From Krasilnikovozyma curviuscula (lineage: Eukaryota > Basidiomycota > Tremellomycetes > Cystofilobasidiales > Mrakiaceae), in contig MVAQ01000241.1 in NCBI GenBank assembly GCA_014825775.1, positions 1 to 31,248 on the forward strand: a DNA stretch of 31,248 nucleotides, written 5' to 3'. Positions 10,030-20,214 of this stretch are shown here, piece after piece. The translations under genes were made by a program, and so were the position numbers. The notes beneath the pieces are model-generated. The model did no database searches and had not been told where the DNA came from. It worked only from the letters and a program-made list of their open reading frames with translations. How positions within the stretch are numbered: position 1 is the first letter of the stretch; each line of letters starts with the position of its first letter.

Positions 10030-11722
10030 TTAATATTGGATCTGGAAGGTGGAAGATGATGAGATGGGAACGCATTCTCTTCCGTTGGAGGATGGGGTGT
10101 AGCCCTGAACACAGGAAGAGACTGAATGAAGAAAGAAAAATTTCTAGATTAGCATAAAAGTTCCATAAATGTATGATCTGAAAGTGAAATTACCAGAGCA
10201 ATTTCCAGCGAGACAAGTAACGCCGGCGCCTTTGACATTTGGGATGGCGGTACAGTCAACACCCTTTCCAACGGTGGAACACCCACCACAGCTCTCCAAC
10301 TCGGTGAGAGTGTCAAGACACTCGTATTCGGTCTCACCGAGAGCAGAAGAGACTGGGCAAGCTCTCATTCCAGATGGACATCTCTCCGGGTCGATTTGTC
10401 TGTGATGGGAGCGTAATAGTGCGTCAGCACATATTCAAAGGGGATCAGCAATAAATTTTGACAAACCCAAGAGCTCTGTATGCGACTCTTGGAGCAACAG
10501 ATCTTCTCTTGTGGTGACTAGCAGCCTGGGAAGCACCGTAGTTGTGGCAGCAGTAGTTGGTGAAGTCGAAAGACCCGACAGAGCAAGAAGGAGTTGTTGG
10601 AACATTCGGGGTAGTTGGTACACAATATGCCTTTTTGTTGTGCCAGACCCAGGAGCCACCTGTTGGGCAGGACTTGCCATTTCCAGCGGGTGGCTTGGGT
10701 TGGCAATCGGACCCACCGCCGTTACCCAGAGTTAAGCAGCAGGACAAGCCCTGGAACCAGAACTCTCCAGATGCACAAGTGGTAGTAGATTTGCAACAAA
10801 GTGAAGAGGATTCGTAGGAGCCAGTGGAGCTGGTAGGGAAAGGATCTGGTTGTCAGAGTCGAGGGTTTTAAGAAAGTAAACAATAACGATAGGCCTACCA
10901 GTGGGGAGTTTTGGAGCCAACCGAAGAGGTGCTTGGGACACAGCAAGCCTTTTTAATATGCCACAACCAGTTGTCAGGGCAAGTAACCCCAGTGAGTGAG
11001 GTTGGTGGTTTGGACTAAGATAGGAGAAAACATTGGTGCGTCAGGAGACCGCAAAGAAAAATACTCTCGTTCCACACAACGGCTTCATGATGGTTCATGA
11101 GTTGAACTTAGATATTTACTTGACAAGAGCTTCCACCTCCAGTGGTCAAACAGATGGAGAGATCGGCAAACCAGAATTCTCCAGAAGCGCAAGAAGAAGA
11201 ACCAGTGCTTTTGCTACAGCAGAGCTTAGATTCGTCCCAGGCGGAGTTGCTGGAGCTAAAAATAAAAAAGAAAGAAAACAATCGTCAGTAAGTGGTTTTG
11301 ACGCAAGTGAAGCTGAAAGTCTTAGAAAGACGACTGACCATGTCGGAGAGCTGCTCGAGACAGATGAGGTTGAAGGAACACAACATTCCTTGGTAAGGTG
11401 CCTAAAAGACAAGAGAACCATGTTATCAGATGTTTGACAATCACAAAAAGTATCCTAATTACCAGAGCCAGTTGGATGGACAAGAGACTCCTTTGCTGCT
11501 GTACGACGATGGCACCGTCTTCGAGCATGAACTATCACCTCCGACGGCTAAGCAGATGTTCAAAGCCTCGAACAAGAAGGTTTCTCCAGCACAAAACTTG
11601 ATACCTCTGGAGTCGATCTGAGGGGCTTCGTAAGAGATGGTAGAATGTCTTTTAGAAACGGTTGAGGCTGCAGACACAAGTCCAGCGGAGGCAGCAAGGA
11701 GGGCGATGGCTGAAAACCGCAT
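10030..11722 (-). CDS. Secreted Cys-rich protein with three tandem modules and a CPL1-like domain
   Basis: Seven exons: 11463-11722, 11339-11401, 11120-11255, 10899-11014, 10467-10829, 10194-10399, 10030-10121; 411 residues, phases all consistent. The first 18 residues (MRFSAIALLAASAGLVSA) are a signal peptide; another ATG lies in frame at 11743. Three homologous modules start at residues about 44, 130 and 210. Each has CA.GE.(F/W), a Leu/Cys run with GG..SC, then CP..W.WH..K..C and a late C-C pair. The C-terminus (about 314-411) has ECLDTLTELESCGGC, DCTAIPNV, a C..GNCSVSSC block and GYTPSSNGRECVP, the CPL1-like pattern. Cryptococcal Cpl1 is a secreted protein tied to capsule and host interaction; the role here is unknown. 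Dibasic sites K24-R25 and K299-R300-R301 could be Kex2 targets. Confidence 0.88.
10530..11593 (-). repeat. Three tandem Cys-rich protein modules
   Basis: At protein level module 1 covers residues 44-129, module 2 130-209 and module 3 210 to about 288. Modules 2 and 3 share CASGEFWF exactly; modules 1 and 2 share NWLWH and CCVPSTSSV. Introns sit at the same place in modules 1 and 2, after the PT/PH preceding the C-S run, in the same phase. This indicates tandem duplication of an exon unit. Confidence 0.8.
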
Positions 11723-12745
11723 TATAGCGATGAAAAGGAACAATTATAGAGTATGTAATGTATTGACCAGCAGTGAGGGATCGTGGATAAAAAAGAAGCG
11801 GGTAGCGAAGTGGTTGTTTGAGAAGATTGTGATTGAAAAAAGGGTTGGAAGAAAACAGATGTTAGAAGGACGTACCCTCTTGCTTTTATAAGAAGAAAGG
11901 AGAAGTGGTAGACTCTAACAGAAACACGGCGTTCCGATTTCCACAGATCTCCACTCCTTATTACGGTCGATCCCTGTGTGAGCAGAGCATGCGTTAACTG
12001 CGAAAAAAAGGCGTTTGCCCCGCGCTCTGGCCTTGAAGCCCAATTTCAATAGTTTCATCTCATCAGAGTATCGAAAAAAGAAAAGGGAGGAAAAATAGGA
12101 GAGACCAAATAGGGTTGATTGAAACAGATAGGGTTTCAAATTGATGGACATCATCGTACACAAAGCGAATCACAACAAACAACCGTGACAAAATTGTCGG
12201 CTCAAGATCTGGATAAAATCTTTGAGATATTTTGAATGAAAATCTCAGAAAGTCACTAGCTTCAAATATTTGTAATGTTCATGACCTCGTCAACGAACCC
12301 CTGAGCAAGTGGTCCAAGCTGCCGATGACAGAGGCGCGATGGGGCTTTTGTGTTTCTCCTTGCATCGCGCCCTTTCTTGTCTTCTGCTCCCTTAGATCAG
12401 TGGATATTGACATCAGGTAGGAAGAGACTGGTCGAATGCTGTGCTAGCAGAGAATAGGGATAATTTCATTTCAAAACGGCGCGTGTCGGGTTGACACATC
12501 GCACGACTGCCTCACGGATAGGAGAAGGAAAAGTCAAGTCTTACATTCCAAAATGATACCTACTACCACCGACAAAAACTACTCAAGACATTCTCGTCGA
12601 GTAAACTCGTTTTAGAAAATTCAGTCCACCGGCTCGAGCCTGGTGGTGGCGTCCAAAAAATCTGCTCGCCGCTGCAGAGAGAAACAGTGGGAGAACGCTA
12701 GCAACCAGAACTAAGCGGCAGAAGTAAGTCTTCCTGGTCACCAAT
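11723..12745. other. Divergent intergenic region, CPL1-like gene / UTP3
   Basis: About 1 kb with both promoters. Apart from the TATA-like site at 11882 I see only short chance open frames (for example 12232-12420, +). No RNA gene or repeat was recognised. Confidence 0.5.
11882..11892 (-). promoter_or_regulatory. TATA-like box upstream of the CPL1-like gene
   Basis: Read on the minus strand this is CTTATAAAAGC, about 160 nt before the ATG at 11722. It is the best TATA match in this region and fits a regulated secreted-protein gene, but position and function are inferred. Confidence 0.35.
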
Positions 12746-15160
12746 ATGGCACGTAAGAGGCCTAGCAATAAAGCGCCGAGGAAGTCAGGCCCAAGGGAGG
12801 TTGATTCAGCGGATGCGAGGGTGAAACCAATGATGAGCTTTGAGGACACCTTGGATGAAGGTGAAGATCAGTGTAAGCTGACTAATAGGCTTAGAAATAG
12901 ACTGTGGAGTACGCTCACTGACGACATTGTGCACAATCTTTACCTCTGTAGTCCACCAGAATCGTGATAAAATCTTACTCGACGACACCTCAAATCGAAA
13001 TCGATTCCAAGAATCGGATGACGAGCTCGATCAGGATGAGGAAGTCTTTGCACTAGAGGGTATTGATGAAGAGGACTCAGTTGGAGATGAATATGATGAC
13101 GAGGAGAGCTTCGACGAGGAAGAAGCTGAAGAGGGGCCGTCCAAGAGACCCGATAGCAGCAAAGGAACTCTTCCTCTCAAGGGTCGGTTCGCTAAAGAGT
13201 CTGATTCAGACGAAGGAGGATCTGATGATGAAGATGAGGAGGACGAAGAGACTTGGGGTGCTAATGCGAACGCTTATTATGCTCGACCTTCGACCAGGAG
13301 AGCTAGAGACGAGGAGGAGAGCTCTGGTGATGAAGAGATCAACGAGAGGAGAGAGATGGAAGAGATGGAAGCTAGAAAGCTGCAGAGGAAGGGTAGAGAA
13401 GAGTTGAGCAACGCTGATTTCGGTGTGGATATCACTGCGGTCGACCCTGTCGAAGTTGCGGTGGAAGAAGAGTGAGTTGAAAATCCATATCAATTGTGCT
13501 TTCATGCTGACAGTCATTTCTACAGGCTGTCCTCTGTGCCCATCCAACTTCCAACAGATCCTGAACAACTTCTGGAACACCTATCTAAAACATCACCTGA
13601 AGTTCTCGCTCTCGCTCGAGAATGGACATTGATCTCTGAGAGGATTCCAATTGTTACTGCTGCCATTGAAGTTGTTCAAGAAACCGATCCAGAAGCACCG
13701 AAACTCGGACTGATGTGTCTTCATTATCGTGAGTCGAAAAACGCTTCTTCGGATCGTACATCCTCTGACCTTGACCTACTGTCTGCAGAAACTCTCCTCA
13801 CCTACGCAACGACGCTAGCATTCTATCTCCATCTTGCATCTCTTCCAGTCTCGAAACGTCCCGTCCTCTCTCAGCACCCAATCCTCGAACGACTTGTCCA
13901 ATTGAAAGAAGGTCTTCATCAACTTGAAGAACTCGACTTCGCTGCCGGTGGTGAAGACGATGAGGACCTATCCGAATCTGATGGTTCAGAAGAGAATGAG
14001 TTCGACGAAGAGGAATACGGTGATGACCCTGCTCTATGGGAAGAACAACGTATCAAGATGGGACTCGAGAAGGGCGAACTCGAACAGCTCCTCGCAGAAG
14101 GCCAACTTGATGAGTTTGGTGATGAAGATGATGTGGATGTGGATATGGACATGGAAGATGGAGAGACTGCAGCTTGGATCCAGAAGGAGAAGACCAAAGC
14201 TGAGAAGAGTGCTGGGAAGAAGGCAAAGAAGCAGAAGAAGGACAGCGCTGAACCTCCAACCGATAAGATGTTGAAGAAGAAGGCCAAGAAAACGGCATAC
14301 GAAGTCCTTGAAGAACCAGTCCCATCGTTCGCTTCATCGTCATCGTCATCCTCGTCCTCTAAACGCAACAAGTCCAAGAAGTTATCAGCATCGCCAAATG
14401 AGAGCGACGCTTTCCACGGTGAACAACTCACACTTTCAGCGGTCGACGCGGCAGAAAAAGCTTCTGCCAAACATTCACTTCGATTTCACACGTCTAAAAT
14501 TGAGTCATCAGCCGCCAGGCGGTCAAACGCCCGTAAAGAGCGTATGGGAGGTGATGAAGATCTGCCATACAGGTCAGCACAAGCTTCTCGAGATGCTGTT
14601 CTCAAGAGGAAGGCTGCTGCTGCTCTTGGTGGTGCTTCTGGTGAAGGAGCTGACCTCGATGGTGAGGAATGGGGCGAGGAAGATAGGAGAGTTGCAGATG
14701 AGGTTCGGGGGATGGGCGAAGGCGTCGAGAGTGGTGATGACGGGTACTATGAGCTCGTCAAGAAGAGGAAAAGGAAGGCGAAGGAGGATAATCAGGAAGA
14801 GTATGATTCGATGCGCATGCAAGAACGGTAAGTTTGGACGGTACACGTCTTTGCACCGGTGGCGTCTCGATTACTGATAAATTGCGCATCTTCAGTGTGG
14901 CACCCGATGATGCTCATGATGAAAACGGTGGTCCAAGGGCACTGAGTCGATCTATCATGAAGAACAGAGGTCTTACCCCGCATCGTTCCAAGGCAGTACG
15001 AAACCCAAGAGTTAAGAAGAGGATGAAGTTCGAAAAGGCCAAGAAACAGGTGTCGTCCAAACAGGCAGTGTACAAGGGTGGCCAGAGTGCCGTTGGTGGA
15101 ACTTACAAGGGAGAATCTACTGGTATTTCTACGGTTATCAAGAGTAGGAAGTTTCAGTAG
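12746..15160 (+). CDS. UTP3: U3 small-subunit processome protein SAS10/UTP3
   Basis: Five exons 12746-12872, 12952-13471, 13526-13728, 13789-14827, 14896-15160; 717 residues. Reading order: a basic N-terminus (ARKRPSNKAPRK), long acidic stretches, a Sas10/Utp3/C1D domain (about 217-320, including LLTYATTLAFYLHLAS and HPILERLVQLK), a second acidic and lysine-rich region with poly-Ser, and the C-terminal Sas10 signature RSIMKNRGLTPHRSK through YKGESTGIS. Family members act in the nucleolus in early 18S rRNA processing with U3 snoRNA. The third intron (13729-13788) is 60 nt with no stop, so genomic reading runs through it; it has clean GTGAGT and TGCAG sites, and its removal joins CLHYQ to TLLTYA as the domain expects. 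Confidence 0.95.
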
Positions 15161-15627
15161 GATCTTTTCTTAGGTTGGTAACAGGCGGCATCGTAATGAT
15201 TATACTCCTGGACTGCGCCAGCCATTTCTTTGCTTTTGCCCCTTCTGAAAGACTGTCTACCTAAATAGCAAAACACAGTGTCGGAACTGATGCCGTCGTC
15301 ACCTCTTTCGAATGCCCAGGATGTGTAGATTTTTCTCTCCGGGGACAGGGTGGACCGATCTGGGGAAGAAACACGGACGTAAGTCGCAAGTCACGAAGCC
15401 ATCGGCTCGAGTTCCACCAAGGGAATTAATCAGAGCGGATAAAGTAGTCACTTTTTTATAGATAACAATCTGACTGGTGTATGAGGTTAAATGAAAATAG
15501 AACGGTTCCAGCCTGAGACACCCTTCCTTCTCGGCGACAATGTCATAAACCTTGCGTCCCTTCTGACCTCGACCAACCGTTTTTGACGTCTAATCTAATC
15601 TCAGGGAGCACCGGATCTCCTCTCAGG
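15161..15627. other. Intergenic, UTP3 / SWI1-like gene
   Basis: The 467 nt between these same-strand genes should hold the UTP3 3' end and the SWI1-like promoter. CAG trinucleotides sit just before the ATG at 15628 (TCTCAG-GATG), so a leader intron is possible. No other feature was seen. Confidence 0.45.
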
Positions 15628-16674
15628 ATGCAAAACCCTCCTGGGAACCCTGGAATGAACAACATAAACCCTCAGGTGCTGCAAATGCTGTACGTATCGC
15701 CTGCTTGAGCCTACTTTCCTCGTTTGGCTGGCTGACGGAAGGAAACAACGGCCCCCCTGTTTTTATCTGTAATTCCTGGCTTTTGGATGCTTCATCATGT
15801 CATCTGACTTTATTCCAACTGATATACGCGATCTGGGAACGGTTTGGGCACTGCAGACAAGCACAGAACCTCCAGCAGAGGGCAGCTGCTCACCAGCAAG
15901 CTCAGGCTGCCAACGGCGGACAGGGTACCTTAAATCCACAGCAGCAAATGATGATGATGATGGGTAATAATCCGAACCCCCAGGTGAGTAGAAGATGCCA
16001 CCATGTATCCACTGCGTTCCCTTGGGAGTGGACTCTGAGCTCATGGGGACATGTTTCTTCAGATGAATCCTCAAATGGGCGGCGGTCAGAATCCCCTGCC
16101 TCAAGCACCCTCCCAAGGACAGACAGGCGGCCCTCCGGTTGCTCAACAGTCAATGATGTTCAACAGGGCAATAGCCAAGTTCATGGAAGAGAGGGGTACA
16201 CCTTGGCCAAAAGAGTTGACGAGCCAACCTGAGGGCGAGGCAGGGCAAGGATGGTCGTTCGGGTCGTACAAGATTGGAGAACGCTGGATAGACGTGTTCC
16301 AGGTCTACCAGATCATGCAGAGAGTTGGGGGTTGGCAGAAGGTGAGTTCTTGATGATTCTTTACTCAATTCTGGGCGGGTCTCACCATACAGACTTCCTT
16401 CGCTCCTCAGATAATAAGTCAACCTCAAGCCCTAGCGCAAGTGATACGAGCCCTCAACTTGCCAGGGCAGCTCAGTACACCACATGTAGTACCTGCTGTC
16501 GCTCAGCAACCTGGAGGGCAACCCAATGTAGTCATGACCCAGAATCCTTTCCAAATTCTGGTCGCTCTCACCACCATATGTGGACCATGGATGGAGTACC
16601 GAAGGCAGATGACGCTCATGCAGCAAAATTCAAATCAAACTCAAAATAATCCTGGTCAGATGAACGGACAGCCT

Positions 16675-16706
<32 letters not shown>

Positions 16707-19372
16707 TCAGCAGAATGGGGCCTCCAGTTTAAACTCACAATCTCAAGGAGGGCATTCTGCCCCCAGCCAGCCATCGTTCGCTCAGCAGCAGCAGCAGCAG
16801 CCTTCTCTTCCTCCCAACCAACAGAACCCTCACAACATGAGCGCCGCCCAACAGAGTCAGCAGCAGCAATGGTTGCGGATGCAGGCGCAGATGCTTCAAA
16901 ACCAGCAACTTCAAAACCAACAAAATCAAAACAGAATGGCCAATCAGAGTCCCATGACGAATGGATCTGCTGGTTCCCCTCCCCAGTCGTTCAATCCTTC
17001 GATCCTCCAACAACAATCTGGTCAAGGTTTCAAGTCCAATGTGCCTCCTCCTCGTCAACAAACGCCAGTATCTCAACTTCATAATCAATCCCAACAACCT
17101 TCCCAAGGCTCGCCTTCGACGAGCCAGTTTGCCCATTTGCAACAGCAGATGCAACAGAATGGATTCCAAAGTCAACCTCCGAATCGAGGACCGACACCTG
17201 TGAATGATCAGACCCACCAACAGAATGGAAATGTTGCGGGCACACCTCAATTGCAGATGAAGAAGAACTTACCTTCGGATCAAGTCAGCGCACCTGGAAC
17301 GCCGCATTCGAGCACAGGCGATGAGCCAAAAAAGAAGAAGTCTAAGATGACTCCAAAGGAGGAAGGCAAGTTTTTAATGAACAATATCTTGGTAGAGTAT
17401 CACCTCATGTCGTCCCTTGTCTAATTTTACAGCAATAGAGGAAGACTTTGTCTCTGCAACGCCGGTGAATGGTTCAGTAGCTGCGGCATCTGTCAAGCGC
17501 TCGCCTGTTCAAAACAGCATGCCACCTCCTTCAATACCTCAACCCACAGCTTCTACATCATCGTCGACCATTGCACTTCCAACCCCTACATCCTCAGTTT
17601 CTCTTGCTAATCCTCCGGCTCCACCTCATCGTGACAGATATAAAGTCGAGTACACCCCACTGACGAGGCACATGAAGACATACGGTGGATGGGATGTGGA
17701 TCATATTGAGTCGACCCTCAACATGACGAAACAAGTAAAGTTCACTCATAGCGTCAATGCCCTTGGCGAACTGGATATCACTGGTCTTACCCTCCGTCTG
17801 AGATCTCGACTTCAAACGGAAATCACATACACCCTCAGCGCGTTAACACTTCTGTCAGCTCAAGTTGCGCCTACGGATTCATCTGCATCGGCCAGCAACG
17901 CGACGGAGACTTTCATCACTTTGCTGTCCATTGAGGAGCTGTTTGAAGAGATGTTGGACGTGCTGGAGGAGTTTGCGTTTGGGGAGGATGCGTCGGAACC
18001 TGAGAACGAGGCGTTCTGGACGGGAGGTATTAGCGAGAAGAAACCCTCTACAGTAGTTGTCTTTGCTCCGGAAGACCAAAATACCTCAAAGGCGGGAGCA
18101 GAGAAGGCTGGCGATGAAGGGACTACGGGGGAAGAAGCAGACCACTTCCCTGAAACTTCCAAGTCCGGCGCAGAGAAGTCCGCGTCTAAGATTCCCACAC
18201 AGGCTGGAATTCTTGCCTTGTTAAAAAACACAGCTAATCAGCTCCGTCCTCTTGAAATGTCACCATCGGCCAAGAAGCGATCATTACCTTCGGATTCTAA
18301 CTACGGCGACGAAGCTAATAAGCCCTCACCAACGGCATCATCCAACTCATGGAGGATCGACGTGATCTTCTCAATCCTTACTATCTTACGAAATTTCACC
18401 ACATCGAGCCCTCGTAACCAACACTTCCTCGCACAGTCGTCCAGATTCTTGAAACTCCTGGCTCGGTTGGGAGACCCAAAGCTTGGAGGGATCGAGTTGG
18501 GTGAAGATGAAGGATACTTAATTGTCATGCCAAAGTCAAGATACCTGTCAACAAACTTTACTCTCCACAACATTCTCAACTTGCGTAAGGACGTTCTCGT
18601 CATCTTGGCCAATATCGGACTGGAGATCGACCTTTCCAAGTTGGACGGCCTTTCGCCAGCAGACAAGAGACGACTGTTCCACCTCTCCACTTCCTTCATC
18701 TTCGACACTCCCGTAGAGAGCTCCCATCCGGTCACTCGAAGCCGCCGATCTACCAACCAACACGTGGTTGACACCAGACCGCATCAGTACCTCGCGTTGG
18801 CTCTTGATGCCCTGACACGTCTTTCTGGGCCAGACTCGAATCGTGCGGCACTCAGCCAACTCTTCACATCTGATGAAATCTGGCAGATATACGATCGACT
18901 CGTCCGACTTCTGACTACATCCCCAGAGGATTTCGTCAGGTTCTCGTCTGAGGAATGGCTGGCGTTCTACGAACACATCTCGATGGCGTTGTTCAACATG
19001 GCCTTCTCGGCTTCTCTTCAATTAAAGACTCGAATGAGGAGACAAGTTGGACACATCCAAGTCTTCATGAAGATCATTAAGCTACTCTCAGGTAAACAGA
19101 TGTACGACGCCTGTCTCATCCGGCGACTGGTCGAGTTGCTTGGTCTACTCAATGGTACCGAAGACAGTGATTCAGGTGGTGGAAAGGGCTTCCTTACATT
19201 TGGGTCTGGCCCTCTCGATGCTGAGGGTACAACATCTTCTTCCAAGCAGAAGAACGTAATTGTCAAAGGCTGGTTGTCGACGTACGACAGTGTCTTGCCT
19301 CAGCTGATGAGTGCCCAAGTGGAGAACGTGGTGTATAGCGAGTTGGAGGCCTCTTACTTTGCTATCGCGTGA
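15628..19372 (+). CDS. SWI1: ARID-domain SWI/SNF subunit, SWI1-like
   Basis: Five exons 15628-15689, 15857-15983, 16063-16341, 16411-17365, 17433-19372; 1120 residues. The N-terminus is rich in Q, N and M. An ARID DNA-binding domain lies at about 96-185 (FMEERGTPWP, ERWIDVFQVYQIMQRVGGW, VIRALNLPG). Next come long Gln-rich runs, a basic KKKKSKMTPKEE patch, and a large C-terminal helical region (about 470-1120) resembling the SWI1/BAF250 C-terminal domain (LTRLSGPDSNRAALS, EEWLAFYEHISMALFNMAF). The family recruits the chromatin remodeller to DNA. The fourth intron (17366-17432) fits only as GC-AG (gcaagt), giving EEA-IEED; GT donors nearby break the frame. The symbol is by architecture; a RSC9-type ARID protein is less likely because it would lack the Q-rich region. 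Confidence 0.85.
16675..16713 (+). repeat. CAG microsatellite coding poly-Gln in SWI1-like gene
   Basis: A CAA followed by nine perfect CAG codons (16678-16704), a CAT and two more CAGs. This gives Q10-H-Q2 just after the ARID domain. A second run of six CAGs is at 16783-16800. Confidence 0.95.
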
Positions 19373-20214
19373 AGTTGACGGGTGGGATGCGAGGCTATAC
19401 CAGACAACGGGTAGATAATATCCATGGGATGTATATTTGATGCATCTGCCTCTTCATGTTGTTTTGCTTACTCTATCTATCGATAGATAACAAAAATGAT
19501 AACAGTACTTTAGATGTTCTTTGGAAGATGTGAAAGGGAAGGATTCTGCGGTGAAGCAAAGTAAAACCTTACAGATAACTCGTTAAGCGCTGATGTCCTG
19601 TCGATTCGGGGCATTGGTGCTTCTAAAACCGCTAAAACAGACATGATCTTCCTACTTAGTTAACTTGAGGTCTGTTTCACTTTACTGCTAGAAAACCAGC
19701 GCAATCAGAACATCTGTTGCAAACATAACAAACAATTCATTTGTGTGACGCAAAATTGTCTGACCAACCGCCTCCGCCTCGCGAAACGACAATTCGAAGC
19801 CTCTTCCCGTCACTTTGACCGCCTTAACCTCCAGAACCATACTTCAGCTGTGATTCCTAACAGTTTTCTGATCCTTCTAGAGGCGAGCTTGTTCCCCATA
19901 TTAGCCACTTTTGTGTCGTTTGGACCTCGTCACTGACTTTTGGATCTTGAATTCGCGTTCAGTTGAAGCATTCCACTGGTCAGTACAAATTCTTCGCGCT
20001 CGACAAGGTCTTTTCAATGTTTCCAGGGCTGATAATGTTTCTGTTTCCTATCCTCTTGCCCCCAAACCTCCTTCGAATTCCTGTCTTTGTGCCTGTGATC
20101 GTTTAACGAACCTCTCCTATCATCTTCTTCTTTGATCTTGTGGTCCATTCCCTCCAGAACATCCAATTTTGAATCCTCCTTGAGCAATAGAGTGCTCTTC
20201 CAACTATACCCGAT
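19373..20214. other. Intergenic, SWI1-like gene / PP2A-A gene
   Basis: 842 nt holding the SWI1-like 3' flank and the TPD3 promoter and leader. The part from about 20040 is pyrimidine-rich, typical of a fungal leader. Open frames at 19745-19936 and 19911-20135 show no recognisable protein. A 16-nt palindrome is at 19474. Confidence 0.5.
19474..19489. repeat. Perfect 16-nt palindrome in the SWI1-like 3' flank
   Basis: TATCTATC followed by its reverse complement GATAGATA, 100 nt after the stop codon. It could be a short hairpin or a GATA-factor double site; it may be chance. Confidence 0.4.

Noticed and set aside
11033..11437. 134-codon plus-strand frame
   Set aside because: It runs antisense across two exons and introns of the secreted Cys-rich gene and has no recognisable domain.
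13919..14470. 183-codon Ser-rich frame on the minus strand
   Set aside because: It is antisense to the acidic D/E-rich coding region of UTP3; GAA/GAG/GAT codons read backwards give Ser/Phe/Leu. It has no start context or domain.
16735..17250. 171-codon Leu/Arg-rich frame on the minus strand
   Set aside because: It is the antisense shadow of the Gln-rich part of the SWI1-like gene.
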